A stretch of 64,000 nucleotides of DNA from Mesobacillus jeotgali. GTDB taxonomy: Bacteria > Bacillota > Bacilli > Bacillales > Cytobacillaceae. Below the pieces are notes generated by a model that saw nothing but the letters and a program-made list of their open reading frames with translations, made no database searches and was not told the origin of the DNA. The stretch is from positions 3,653,353-3,717,352 of the forward strand of contig NZ_CP025025.1 in the NCBI RefSeq assembly GCF_002874535.1, read 5' to 3'. Of the stretch, positions 1 to 8,304 are shown in pieces. The translations under genes and the position numbers were made by a program. The number at the start of each line of letters is the position of its first letter. The stretch's first letter is position 1.

Positions 1-981
1 CCAAATGCTGTTTGGGATTTCTGGTCACTTTCGCCTGAGGCATTGCACCAGGTAACAATCTTGATGTCCGATCGCGGCATTCCGGCTACCCTTCGCCACA
101 TGCACGGTTTCGGCAGCCATACGTTCAAGTGGACAAATGCCGAGGGTGATGGCGTCTGGATCAAGTACCACTTCAAGACAGAACAAGGCGTGAAAAATCT
201 TACAGCAGATGTAGCCGCTAAAATTGCAGGCGAAAATCCTGACTATCATACAGAAGATTTGTTCAATGCGATTGAAGCTGGGGACTTCCCTGCATGGAAG
301 TTATATGTGCAGATCATGCCACTTGAGGATGCGAACACATATCGTTTTGATCCATTCGATGTCACAAAGGTATGGTCGCAGAAGGACTATCCACTGATTG
401 AAGTCGGCCGCATGGTATTGGATCGTAACCCTGAAAATTATTTCGCGGAAGTTGAGCAGGCTACATTCTCTCCTGGAAACCTTGTCCCTGGTGTCGATGT
501 ATCACCTGATAAAATGCTGCAGGGCCGCTTGTTTGCATATGCTGATGCTCACCGCTACCGAGTTGGCGCAAACCATAATCACCTTCCGATCAACAGGGCT
601 AAATCAGAAGTGAACTCCTACCAGCGTGATGGCCAGATGCGCTTCGACGGCAATGGAGGCAAAACAGTAAACTACGAGCCTAATAGTTTCGGAGGACCAA
701 CTGAAGTGAATGAACACAAGCAGGCATCCTTCCCTGTCAGCGGCTTTGCTGAAAATGTTGGATACGACCATAACGACCATTACACCCAGGCTGGTGACCT
801 GTACCGCCTGATGAGCGAGGAAGAACGCGAACGCCTTGTCGCTAATATTGTCGCTGCTATGAAGCCAGTTCAGCGCGACGATATCAAACTCCGCCAGATC
901 GGCCACTTCTATAAGGCTGATCCAGAATACGGAACACGCATTGCTCAAGGATTGGGCCTGCAGGTTCCACAGGAAGTTTAA
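1..981 (+). CDS. katA: Catalase, 3' part (start outside window)
   Basis: Heme catalase that breaks down hydrogen peroxide in the cytoplasm. The open frame runs in from base 1 ([17 protein letters not shown]...), so the N-terminus with the distal His is outside the window. The part present holds the region [20 protein letters not shown] and the proximal heme-ligand motif [14 protein letters not shown]; the ligand Tyr codon is at 538-540. The frame ends at TAA 979-981 and is followed at once by a strong terminator. The remaining length fits a small-subunit, clade-3 type catalase. Identification is secure; only the missing 5' end limits what can be said about its regulation. Confidence 0.96.
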   Translation, partial: PNAVWDFWSLSPEALHQVTILMSDRGIPATLRHMHGFGSHTFKWTNAEGDGVWIKYHFKTEQGVKNLTADVAAKIAGENPDYHTEDLFNAIEAGDFPAWKLYVQIMPLEDANTYRFDPFDVTKVWSQKDYPLIEVGRMVLDRNPENYFAEVEQATFSPGNLVPGVDVSPDKMLQGRLFAYADAHRYRVGANHNHLPINRAKSEVNSYQRDGQMRFDGNGGKTVNYEPNSFGGPTEVNEHKQASFPVSGFAENVGYDHNDHYTQAGDLYRLMSEEERERLVANIVAAMKPVQRDDIKLRQIGHFYKADPEYGTRIAQGLGLQVPQEV

Positions 982-990
982 TGTTACGAG

Positions 991-1025
991 AAACGGATGC
1001 CTTTTATAGGGCATCCGTTTTTTTC
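991..1025 (+). terminator. Intrinsic terminator of catalase gene
   Basis: AAACGGATGCC / GGGCATCCGTTT stem with a short loop followed by a T-run, 10 bases after the catalase stop. Confidence 0.9.
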
Positions 1026-1055
1026 ATCTGTAAGGTGACGAACGTTAGCTGGGTT

Positions 1056-1165
1056 CTATCGGACAATCTCAGGAATATTTCCTGTAAAAGTGTCCGTTAG
1101 ACAGGCTCTATCGGACAAACTCAGTGCGACTTCCTGAAAAAGTGGCCGTTAAAGCCCCTCTATCT
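1056..1165. repeat. 52-bp tandem array, family E
   Basis: The block CTATCGGACAA... recurs at 1056, 1108 and 1160 (the last unit degenerate), exactly 52 bp apart. Each unit contains an inverted repeat CGGACA...TGTCCG. The array lies between the convergent catalase and azoreductase genes. It is the shortest of the 52-bp-period arrays in the window. Confidence 0.75.
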
Positions 1166-1170
1166 AATAA

Positions 1171-1200
1171 AGCAGGCCGATATACACCGGCCTGCTTCGT
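1171..1200 (-). terminator. Hairpin at the end of azoR
   Basis: AGCAGGCCG / CGGCCTGCT stem just past the azoR stop; in the minus direction it is followed by the imperfect run TTTATT, so termination may be weak. Confidence 0.6.
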
Positions 1201-1210
1201 CTATTATTCA

Positions 1211-1846
1211 TTAAAACGTGTGTGCCAAATCCTTAGCACGTGCGATTCCGTTTGCTTTGATTTCTTGTGCTTTTTCTGGATTCGCATTGTGGCCTTCGAG
1301 ATATAGGCATTCCATTGAAGGTACACCGAAGAAGTTCATGATTGTTTCGATGTAGCGATTTCCCATTTCCATGTTTGCTGCCGGTCCTTCTGAGTAGTAA
1401 CCTCCGCGGGCCTGGATGTGAAGGGCTTTTTTGTCTGTCATCAAACCGACAGGTCCTTCCTGTGTATATCTGAATGTTTTACCTGCTACTGCAACTGCGT
1501 CCAGATATGCCTTCATGACTGGAGGGAATGAGAAGTTCCATAGCGGTGTCACAAAAACAAATTTGTCTGCTGCTGTGAACTGGTCAACCAGTTCAGCAAG
1601 ACGGCCTACTTTTGATTGTTCGTCTGCTGTCAGTTCAGTGAACTCAGTTCCTTTTTGCAGCTTGCCCCATCCGCCTAAAACATCGGCATCGATGTGAGGA
1701 ATGTTTTCTTTATATAGATCCAGATGAATGACTTCATCACTCTGGTTTTGTTCTTTGTACGTATCGATGAACGCTTTTCCTGCTGCTAGACTGAAAGATT
1801 GTTCTTCAGTCAGTGGGTGTGCTGTGATGTATAAAACTTTAGCCAT
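1211..1846 (-). CDS. azoR: FMN-dependent NADH:quinone oxidoreductase / azoreductase
   Basis: A 211-residue flavodoxin-fold protein of the AzoR/AcpD family, which reduces quinones and azo compounds by two electrons using NADH and so limits semiquinone radicals. The start [19 protein letters not shown] and the flavin-binding segment [19 protein letters not shown] are typical, as is the glycine-rich ARGGYYS segment. It lies downstream of catE on the same strand, with a 271-base gap carrying palindromic half-sites like those bound by MhqR, the repressor of azoR2 in B. subtilis. This places it in a quinone/electrophile resistance group with catE and the YodB/CatR-like regulator. Confidence 0.93.
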   Translation of the reverse strand: MAKVLYITAHPLTEEQSFSLAAGKAFIDTYKEQNQSDEVIHLDLYKENIPHIDADVLGGWGKLQKGTEFTELTADEQSKVGRLAELVDQFTAADKFVFVTPLWNFSFPPVMKAYLDAVAVAGKTFRYTQEGPVGLMTDKKALHIQARGGYYSEGPAANMEMGNRYIETIMNFFGVPSMECLYLEGHNANPEKAQEIKANGIARAKDLAHTF

Positions 1847-1897
1847 GTTATATTCCCCTATTCTGTCTAAATTTTAAAAACTATTTCGAAGATGATA

Positions 1898-1932
1898 AAT
1901 CTCGGAATTAAAATAGCTTACTTCGAGATATT
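1898..1932. promoter_or_regulatory. MhqR-like operator half-sites upstream of azoR
   Basis: AATCTCGGAATT (1898-1909) and CTTCGAGATATT (1921-1932) form an inverted pair 52-86 bases upstream of the azoR start. They resemble the ATCTCGAA/TTCGAGAT arms of the MhqR box known upstream of azoR2 and the mhq genes. A third partial arm, TTTCGAAGAT, lies at 1884-1893. The spacing between arms is wider than in the classic box, so binding is an inference. Confidence 0.45.
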
Positions 1933-2020
1933 AATCCGTTTTTCATCAAAGGTCAAAAGAAATGCTCGTCTATATATCTAATGTGTTTGCAAATCTCAGC
2001 TTCATAACTTAACTTTACCC

Positions 2021-2052
2021 AGCCTTGCACTGCATAATCGAAGTGCAAGGCT
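2021..2052. other. Hairpin between catE and azoR
   Basis: GCCTTGCACT / AGTGCAAGGC stem with no T-run in either direction. It may be a processing or stability element for catE mRNA rather than a terminator. Confidence 0.4.
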
Positions 2053-2117
2053 TGCGGCCTTACTCCCGTTTAGACTTTGGTTGAATTAATGTGTAAACAG
2101 GTATGACAGAGTCATAA

Positions 2118-2975
2118 TTACATAGCTGTTACCAGCTTGATTTGGTTTCCAGACGGGTCAGTAGTAATGAATGTGCCATTTTCATCTGACACCTGTGCAC
2201 CGATTTTTTTCAAGCGGGCTATTGTACCTTTCAGGCTTATATCGTCCGGCAATACCAAGATATATGAGTCGAGTCCAACGCTATTGGCTTCAGGCTTGGG
2301 AGCACCTACACCATTCCAGGTATTCAGCCCAATATGGTGATGATACTTGCCTGAAGAAATGAAGAGAGCCTGCGGACCGTATCGGCTTACCACGTCAAAA
2401 CCAAGTCCCTTTGTGTAAAACTCCTCAGTTTTATCTAGTTCTGCAACGTGTAAATGGATATGCCCCATCACTGTCCCTTCAGGTAGCCCATTCCATGTAC
2501 CTTCCATCCCCTCTGCAAAAAGGTTTTCGGCATCCAATGCTTCAGTGGCCATCACCACATGCTGCTTATTCCATTCCCATTTTGTAGCTGGTCTGTCTGT
2601 ATAGATCTCGATACCATTTCCATCCGGATCTGCTAAATACAGTGCTTCACTTACAAGATGGTCAGATGCCCCCTGCAAAGGATATCCAGTCTGCAGGAAA
2701 TGCTTCAACACTTTCGCAAGGTCCTTCCTTTCTGGAAGCAAGAGCGCGAAATGATACAAGCCAGTTGTTCTTCCCTTCTTTGGAATCACATCTGATGGCT
2801 GCTCAATGCTTAATAGCACATTTTTTCCATCGGCAGTTAACAGAGCGGACGTATCCGTTTTGTCATATATCTTAAAGCCAATTAATTTTTCATAAAAAGC
2901 AAGGGAACGTTCCAGGTTCTCTACTTTTATATTTACTTGCCCCACAAAAGTGACTGGCGGTTGATGAAAGTTCAT
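2118..2975 (-). CDS. catE: Catechol-2,3-dioxygenase-like VOC protein
   Basis: A 285-residue two-module vicinal oxygen chelate protein, close in length and order to B. subtilis CatE, an extradiol dioxygenase that opens catechol rings. The N-terminal module starts FVGQVNIKVENLERSLAFYE and the C-terminal module MGHIHLHVAELDKTEEFYTK, with metal-ligand candidates His (HIHLHV), His (KYHHHIG) and Glu in the GIEIYTD segment. The start at 2975 is chosen because AAGGAGG sits 7 bases upstream; an upstream in-frame ATG at 3053 has no such site. It is divergent from a YodB/CatR-like regulator gene with a palindrome between them, so redox-sensitive repression is likely. Confidence 0.88.
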   Translation of the reverse strand: MNFHQPPVTFVGQVNIKVENLERSLAFYEKLIGFKIYDKTDTSALLTADGKNVLLSIEQPSDVIPKKGRTTGLYHFALLLPERKDLAKVLKHFLQTGYPLQGASDHLVSEALYLADPDGNGIEIYTDRPATKWEWNKQHVVMATEALDAENLFAEGMEGTWNGLPEGTVMGHIHLHVAELDKTEEFYTKGLGFDVVSRYGPQALFISSGKYHHHIGLNTWNGVGAPKPEANSVGLDSYILVLPDDISLKGTIARLKKIGAQVSDENGTFITTDPSGNQIKLVTAM

Positions 2976-3080
2976 ATTCACTTCCTCCTTTTTGATTGAG
3001 AATTCCGTATTAAGTTGGTTATAGCCAGGGTAGCCAAACCAAGATGTGCTCATATACTGCCATTTCAGTAATCTGTTTAA

Positions 3081-3099
3081 GTTACTTTATGTAAGTAAC
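3081..3099. promoter_or_regulatory. CatR/YodB-type operator
   Basis: Perfect 7-bp inverted repeat GTTACTT-tatgt-AAGTAAC between the divergent catE and regulator genes. It resembles the TTACTTAC-type palindromes bound by YodB and CatR in B. subtilis. It sits about 105 bp from the catE start and 98 bp from the regulator start. Confidence 0.65.
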
Positions 3100-3196
3100 T
3101 ATATAACTGTAATTAAATTACGTCAAGTATCCTTTTTATAAAAAGTAATTTAATTTTCAATTGATATGTTTATAATGTTAGTAAGGAGTGATTGAG

Positions 3197-3505
3197 ATGG
3201 ATAAGTCGATTTGTCCAAGATTTGAAAAAGCCATGACAATCCTAAGCCAGCGTTGGACTGGCTTGATCATATACCAGCTGCTTACTGGACCGCAGCGATT
3301 TTGTACGATTGAATCCTCGATGGGAGTAAGTGGAAGGGTGCTTTCAGAGCGGTTGAAGGATTTGGAAAGCGAAGGAATTGTGCGACGCGAAGTCCATCCT
3401 GAAACCCCGGTCCGGATCGAGTATTCATTGACGGAAAAAGGCAAGGCACTGGAACCTCTTATGAGAGAAATAGAAAAATGGTCAAAGAGCTGGCTGGAGG
3501 CATAA
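3197..3505 (+). CDS. HxlR/MarR-family redox-sensing repressor (YodB/CatR-like)
   Basis: A 102-residue winged-helix regulator of the HxlR family. The N-terminal MDKSICPRFEKAMTILSQRW carries the single conserved Cys (residue 6) that YodB and CatR use to sense diamide and quinones by thiol oxidation or alkylation; the recognition region is SGRVLSERLKDLESEG and the wing VRIEYSLTEKG. The ATG at 3197 follows TAAGGAG with 8 bases of spacing; the upstream GTG at 3188 overlaps that site. Position and operator suggest control of catE, itself and perhaps azoR. Whether it corresponds to YodB or CatR cannot be decided from the sequence alone. Confidence 0.85.
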   Translation: MDKSICPRFEKAMTILSQRWTGLIIYQLLTGPQRFCTIESSMGVSGRVLSERLKDLESEGIVRREVHPETPVRIEYSLTEKGKALEPLMREIEKWSKSWLEA

Positions 3506-3534
3506 ATAATAGCTTCACAAAGAACCCCTCATCT

Positions 3535-3563
3535 AAAGCACCCGTTTAATGGGTGCTTTTTTA
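3535..3563 (+). terminator. Terminator of the HxlR regulator gene
   Basis: AAAGCACCC / GGGTGCTTT stem followed by a T-run. Confidence 0.9.
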
Positions 3564-3615
3564 CTTTTGAACATATAACGATATTCAAAAAGCCAAACAA
3601 GACTTGATAAGGCAT

Positions 3616-3815
3616 TTATTAGACATTTTGCTCCCGCAGCTTGCTCGAAATGTCCATTAAACCTCTGTTTTTAGACATTCCGGTCCTGCACCTTGACTGA
3701 AATGTCCATTAAACCTCTGTTTTTAGACATTTCGCTAAGGTATCATACTGAAAATGTCCAATAACCTCTTTTGTTAGACATTTCGCTGTTGCCTCTTGCT
3801 TAAAATGCTATCGTA
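3616..3815. repeat. 52-bp tandem array, family A (copy 1)
   Basis: TAGACATT marks recur at 3621, 3673, 3725 and 3776, spaced 52, 52 and 51 bp. Each unit holds AAATGTC(C)ATTAAACCTCT then TTAGACATT, an inverted repeat of 7-8 bp arms. The same family in the same orientation recurs at 57.1-57.5 kb. It lies between the convergent regulator gene and dps. Confidence 0.85.
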
Positions 3816-3822
3816 AAACCAT

Positions 3823-3852
3823 AAAAAGAGACGTATGCCATTGCATACGTCT
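3823..3852 (-). terminator. Terminator of dps
   Basis: AGACGTATGC / GCATACGTCT stem with CTTTTTATGG following on the minus strand. Confidence 0.85.
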
Positions 3853-3867
3853 TGCATTCCTCATTTA

Positions 3868-4308
3868 TTATCTCCCCAGGAAAGAGTTCAGCATCCACAT
3901 ATGCTTTTCCAAACCGGAGTGAATGGAAAGAAGCAGGTCGCTTGTTGTTTCATCATGGACTTCCTCTGCCAGCTCCATACCCTTCTTTAGATCATGAATC
4001 ACTGTTGAATAGTCATCTACTATGCTTGCGACCATATCAGTTGCGCTTTCATTCCCTGATGCTTCTTTTACAGAGGCGAGTTCAAGTGCAGCGGACATTG
4101 TTGCGACAGGTTTGTCACCCATTGCCAGTAATCTTTCGGCAAGTTCATCGATATGTAGGGCCGCTTCGTTGTATAGCTCTTCGAATTTTGCGTGCAGAGT
4201 GAAAAATTCCGGACCTGTCACATACCAGTGATAGTTATGGAGCTTAAAGTAGAGTACAGTCCAGTTTGCGATTTGCTTGTTTACTGACTGCGTCAATTCA
4301 TTTTTCAT
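3868..4308 (-). CDS. dps: Dps-family ferritin-like DNA protection protein
   Basis: A 146-residue four-helix-bundle mini-ferritin that forms dodecamers, oxidises ferrous iron with peroxide and protects DNA. The inter-subunit ferroxidase motif is visible: HNYHWYVTGPEFFTLHAKFE supplies His and Asp/Glu ligands, followed by HIDELAERLLAMGDKP. The ATG at 4308 follows GGAGGGATCC. It is a single-gene unit beside catalase and the quinone-stress genes, consistent with a general stress role. No clear sigma-B or PerR site was recognised upstream. Confidence 0.93.
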   Translation of the reverse strand: MKNELTQSVNKQIANWTVLYFKLHNYHWYVTGPEFFTLHAKFEELYNEAALHIDELAERLLAMGDKPVATMSAALELASVKEASGNESATDMVASIVDDYSTVIHDLKKGMELAEEVHDETTSDLLLSIHSGLEKHMWMLNSFLGR

Positions 4309-4515
4309 CTTGGATCCCTCCTATTTATATGTACGGGTTCATTATAGTCCAAGATTATCCAACATAGGGTTTGAGCCCGGAATTGTTCACAGGACTGTCA
4401 ACTTTTTAGACAAGTTGTGTGCTAGTACCGGGTCAAAAACCAAATTTCTCCATAAACTATACATAATAAAGTAATGATTTCTCCAAACTATGCATAGAAG
4501 TGGAGGTGTAAAAGA

Positions 4516-4728
4516 ATGGGATTAATCAATGCGCTCAACCAATGGAGAAATGCAAGATACGAAAACCACCTTACTAATATGAAGGACCAGAATAAATGCC
4601 CGGATTGCCATGGCAGAGGATATTACGCTTTTTCCGCGAATGAGTTTGTTTATTATGCGGCACCATACGAATGTCCTGGCTGCAGCGGCAGTGGATTATA
4701 TACAGATTGGAACAACAGTACGACCTAA
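4516..4728 (+). CDS. Small CxxCxGxG zinc-finger protein
   Basis: A 70-residue protein with two DnaJ-like CxxCxGxG motifs, CPDCHGRG (from about residue 28) and CPGCSGSG (from about residue 53), expected to bind one zinc ion. The N-terminal 25 residues are helical and charged. The ATG follows GGAGGTG. It has no J domain, so it is not DnaJ itself; such small proteins are common in Bacillaceae with unknown role. It stands alone with its own terminator. Confidence 0.75.
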   Translation: MGLINALNQWRNARYENHLTNMKDQNKCPDCHGRGYYAFSANEFVYYAAPYECPGCSGSGLYTDWNNSTT

Positions 4729-4762
4729 AAATGGCCACTGCTTGTGCAGCGGCCATTTTTTC
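4729..4762. terminator. Bidirectional terminator
   Basis: AAATGGCC-actgc / gcag-c-GGCCATTT hairpin with T-runs on both sides, shared by the zinc-finger gene and namZ. Confidence 0.85.
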
Positions 4763-4768
4763 TATCGT

Positions 4769-6040
4769 TTAATAGAGAAGGTACTTTTCCCTCACTTGCT
4801 TGAACTCATTCAATTCATCTTGCCACATCGTCTGGATTTCTTCGACGGATGTTCCGGCTTCAATTTCTTCCCTGATCCAGCCGTTTCCTGTCAGAAGATC
4901 GAAGAAGGAAATTCCCCTGCTGTCTTCTGCACGGAATTGGAAGTCTTCAGGATACATATCGTGAATTGTTTTTACAATATGAAGTCCTGTTACAATCGGC
5001 TCAAATGAATCCTGGTCGGTAATATGAATCTGGATTCCATGTGACAGTTTGCCTGCATGCTTTGAGAACGTCGGGGTGAACGATGCTGCCCTGAACTTTA
5101 CTCCTGGAAGCTTCAAAGAGTTCAATTTTGCGGACAAGTCATCGGAATTGATGAACGGTGCCCCGATCAGCTCAAACGGTTTTGTCGTCCCTCTTCCCTC
5201 CGATACATTCGTTCCTTCAATCAATGCTGCTCCCGGATAAACGAATGCAGTATCCAGGGTAGGCATGTTTGGTGATGGCATAACAAACTCCAGAGGCGTT
5301 TCATCATAATGCATTGTGCGCTTCCAGCGATCCATCTCAACGACAGTCAAGTCTGCGCCAATGTTGAATTCTTCATTAAAGAGCTTCGCCAGCTCACCTA
5401 CGGTCATGCCATGACGCAGAGGGATCTCATAGTTTCCTACAAAGGATTTATAATCTGTTTCGAGGACAGGTCCCTCAACCTTAACACCGCCAAGCGGATT
5501 CGGACGGTCAAGCACGATGAATGGAATATCATTTTCCTTTGCCGCTTCCATCGCATAAGCCATTGTGTAAATATACGTATAGAACCTGGTTCCTACATCC
5601 TGAATGTCAAACAATAGGACATCTACATTTTCGAGCATATCAGGTGTTGGTTTCTTCGTTTTACCGTAAAGGCTGTATACAGGAAGTTGTGTTTTTTCAT
5701 CGATATAGTACTCTACATAAGCTCCAGCCTGTGCGCTTCCACGCACGCCATGCTCAGGACCGTAAAGTGCGGTCAACTCGACATCAGGAGCATTGAAAAG
5801 CAGGTCGACAACACTCGTCAGATTTTGGTCTACTCCAGTAGGATTCGTGATCAGTCCGACTCGCTTGCCTTTGATTAAATCCTTGTGGTCTTCGAGCAGT
5901 GCTTCTGCACCAACCTTGAATTTCTTCAGGTCCTGGCTTTTGCCCTGTCCACTATCATGATTTGCCAACGCAATCGTCAATGAAGAGAGGATGAGGACGG
6001 TCGTCAATACTGCTGCCAGCCATTTTTTCAATATGCTCAC
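4769..6040 (-). CDS. namZ: Exo-beta-N-acetylmuramidase (DUF1343, YbbC family)
   Basis: A 423-residue secreted protein of the DUF1343 family; B. subtilis NamZ (YbbC) removes terminal MurNAc from the non-reducing end of peptidoglycan fragments. A signal peptide (KKWLAAVLTTVLILSSLTIALA) is followed by the conserved blocks GLITNPTG, LYGPEHGVRG, FDIQDVGTRFYTYI and LDRPNPLGG. It is the last of three same-strand genes with nagZ and the amiE-like gene, giving stepwise breakdown of wall fragments. A hairpin lies between nagZ and namZ, so namZ may be partly uncoupled. Confidence 0.92.
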   Translation of the reverse strand: MSILKKWLAAVLTTVLILSSLTIALANHDSGQGKSQDLKKFKVGAEALLEDHKDLIKGKRVGLITNPTGVDQNLTSVVDLLFNAPDVELTALYGPEHGVRGSAQAGAYVEYYIDEKTQLPVYSLYGKTKKPTPDMLENVDVLLFDIQDVGTRFYTYIYTMAYAMEAAKENDIPFIVLDRPNPLGGVKVEGPVLETDYKSFVGNYEIPLRHGMTVGELAKLFNEEFNIGADLTVVEMDRWKRTMHYDETPLEFVMPSPNMPTLDTAFVYPGAALIEGTNVSEGRGTTKPFELIGAPFINSDDLSAKLNSLKLPGVKFRAASFTPTFSKHAGKLSHGIQIHITDQDSFEPIVTGLHIVKTIHDMYPEDFQFRAEDSRGISFFDLLTGNGWIREEIEAGTSVEEIQTMWQDELNEFKQVREKYLLY

Positions 6041-6087
6041 TCCTAGTATAATAGATTTTAAAACTACTAATGTTGATTTCAGTCATT

Positions 6088-6119
6088 AAAAAGGCGGGCC
6101 GCATTCATGAAGCCCGCCT
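6088..6119 (-). terminator. Hairpin between nagZ and namZ
   Basis: AGGCGGG / CCCGCCT stem followed on the minus strand by TTTTTAATG. It should reduce read-through from nagZ into namZ. Confidence 0.7.
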
Positions 6120-6128
6120 ATATACTTT

Positions 6129-8252
6129 TTAATAGGTTAATCCATGGCCGAATTCGTAAAGGACCCCGCCATTATAATCAGGAATCGTGATCGGCAGCTT
6201 CCCTGTTGGCGTGAATTCACCAAACATCGCTCCGGCTGCTGCTTCAAAGCTTGCTGGACGGAACCCGTATTGGGTTAGATATGCGTCAATTTCAGGGTAA
6301 GCCATAATGTCATATGGATTGCGGATGCCAACACCGATAACAGGAGCATCTGCAAGCTTAATGATCTGGTTGACCATTGCCATCTGAGCACTAGAAGGTG
6401 TACGGCCTGATACATTGTAAGTATAGGTGCCGACTACCACAGCGCTGGCGTTTTTAATTTGTTCCAGCTGATCCTCAGTCAGCTTATAAGTTGAAGATGA
6501 GATGACAGTTGTATTTTCATGGCGCTTTTTAATCGCATCACCCAGGCCGCTGATAAAAGTGTTGCCCACAACGACGACCCTCTCACTGCTTTCCAGCTGT
6601 AGAGGCAATCCTGCATCATTTTTAACCAAAGTGATTGATTTCTCAGCCGCTTCTTTTTCAATTTGCTTATGCTCAGCAGAGCCGACCACTTTCACTGCAT
6701 TCCCAATCTTGTCTTCAACTGAAACAGGCGTTTCTTCCTTGATCACGCCTCTTTTTATCTTCAGGGTTAAAATGCGTCTAACCGATTCCTCGATTCGTTC
6801 TTCGGAAATCTTGCCATTTTTTACAGCTTCCAGCATGCCAGCTGCTACTTCTTCAAGACCGACCGGCATCAAGACGATATCCGTGCCTGCTTGTACCGCG
6901 CGGATGGCTGCATCCACAGGGCCGAAATGGTCAGCGATTGCCTTCATATTCATCGCATCAGTTGTGATGACGCCTTCATATCCCATTTCTTCACGCATCA
7001 GCCCTGTCAGGACCTTGTATGAAAGGGTAGCAGGAATGGCGATTTCTTCCCCGGTTTTCTGGGAGATTGCTTTTGTTCCATCGATTTTAGGGAAAGTGAC
7101 ATGTGCTGTCATAATCGCATCAATACCTGCTTCCATTCCTTTTTGGAAAGGATACAACTCGACTTCCTTCAAGCGTTCTTTATCGTGCGGAACTTCAGGC
7201 AGTCCAAGGTGGGAATCGACAGCCGTGTCCCCATGTCCCGGGAAGTGTTTCGCTGTCGCGGCGACACCAGCGGCCTGGAGTCCTTTTGTATACGCTACAC
7301 CCATGTCAGCAACAAGCTGTGGGTCTTCGCCAAATGAGCGGACGCCGATTACCGGGTTGTCCGGATTGTTATTAACATCCATAACCGGTGCAAAGTTCAT
7401 GTTGATACCCAATGACGCCAGTTCCTCTCCGATTGCATTGCCTACGTTATAAGCGATTTCTGGTGAGCGTGTCGCTCCCAATGCCATGTTCCCTGGCATA
7501 TCCGTACCAGATTGAAGCCTTGTGACAATCCCGCCTTCCTGGTCAATCGTCAGCAGCAGGCCGAATTTTTCAGCCGCCTCCTGATAATCGGATACTAAGC
7601 GTGCTGTCTGTTCTGTTGTAACGACATTTTCTCGGAAAAGGATGACTCCGCCCAGATGATATTTTTTCACAAGCTGCTCGATCTCTGGCAGCATTTCGGT
7701 TACATTTTTACCATTCCAGTTCCTGAAATCCGGCATCAGCATTTGCCCTGTTTTTTCGTCCAGGCTCATTTTGCTGATTGCATTGCCAATCAAATCATAG
7801 CGCTGGCCCTCCTGCTTAATGACCAACGCTTCCGATTCAGGCTTTCTTTTTTCACCTTCATCTTTAGAGGAGGGTTTCACTTTATAATCGAGTGCGATTC
7901 GGTCCTTGAAAGTACCGTCTCTCACTGTAATGAACGTCCGTCCATTCTGCCCTGTAAACTCCACATTTCCACCCTGGTCCACTGTTGCGACATTTTTATT
8001 CGAAGACTCCCAGTCAAGGTTTTCAGATGCAAGCAAGAAATTTCCTTCTGAATATACATGGAGTGCTTTCAATTGGAGGTTTCCATCTTTTACTGCTGCT
8101 TCCGCTTCTGGAATGTTTTCGTAAATCACCAGGTCCTCCACCTGGTTTTTTTCCTCGGCATTGGCTTTTTTCAAAGAAATGCCGGGAATCATTTGTGAAA
8201 AAGCCAGAACGAACACTAGTGTATAAAGCATAAGCTTGCTGAGTTTCCTCAT
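6129..8252 (-). CDS. nagZ: Secreted beta-N-acetylglucosaminidase (GH3)
   Basis: A 707-residue glycoside hydrolase family 3 enzyme (YbbD/NagZ type) that releases GlcNAc from GlcNAc-MurNAc muropeptides. It has a signal peptide (MRKLSKLMLYTLVFVLAFSQ...), then a region near residues 50-120 that looks like a bacterial Ig (BIG2) domain (NLDWESSNKNVATVDQGGNV). The GH3 barrel carries KHFPGHGDTAVDSHLG, the Asp-His acid/base dyad of NagZ enzymes, and the nucleophile Asp in VITTDAMNMKAI. The C-terminal domain ends TIPDYNGGVLYEFGHGLTY. The start at 8252 has GGAGGAG 6 bases upstream; the ATG at 8273 does not. Confidence 0.93.
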   Translation of the reverse strand: MRKLSKLMLYTLVFVLAFSQMIPGISLKKANAEEKNQVEDLVIYENIPEAEAAVKDGNLQLKALHVYSEGNFLLASENLDWESSNKNVATVDQGGNVEFTGQNGRTFITVRDGTFKDRIALDYKVKPSSKDEGEKRKPESEALVIKQEGQRYDLIGNAISKMSLDEKTGQMLMPDFRNWNGKNVTEMLPEIEQLVKKYHLGGVILFRENVVTTEQTARLVSDYQEAAEKFGLLLTIDQEGGIVTRLQSGTDMPGNMALGATRSPEIAYNVGNAIGEELASLGINMNFAPVMDVNNNPDNPVIGVRSFGEDPQLVADMGVAYTKGLQAAGVAATAKHFPGHGDTAVDSHLGLPEVPHDKERLKEVELYPFQKGMEAGIDAIMTAHVTFPKIDGTKAISQKTGEEIAIPATLSYKVLTGLMREEMGYEGVITTDAMNMKAIADHFGPVDAAIRAVQAGTDIVLMPVGLEEVAAGMLEAVKNGKISEERIEESVRRILTLKIKRGVIKEETPVSVEDKIGNAVKVVGSAEHKQIEKEAAEKSITLVKNDAGLPLQLESSERVVVVGNTFISGLGDAIKKRHENTTVISSSTYKLTEDQLEQIKNASAVVVGTYTYNVSGRTPSSAQMAMVNQIIKLADAPVIGVGIRNPYDIMAYPEIDAYLTQYGFRPASFEAAAGAMFGEFTPTGKLPITIPDYNGGVLYEFGHGLTY

Positions 8253-8304
8253 CGTATCTCCTCCATTTTGCATATTTTATCCAATTCATTGAAAATTACT
8301 AAAA

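Noticed and set aside
4310-4400. PerR or sigma-B control site upstream of dps
   Set aside because: A TATAAT is present, but no properly spaced -35, PerR box or sigma-B pair could be read with confidence.
6502-7452. 316-codon plus-strand open frame
   Set aside because: It is antisense to nagZ, whose protein has clear GH3 motifs; the antisense product is Ser/Thr/Pro-rich with no family and no ribosome binding site.
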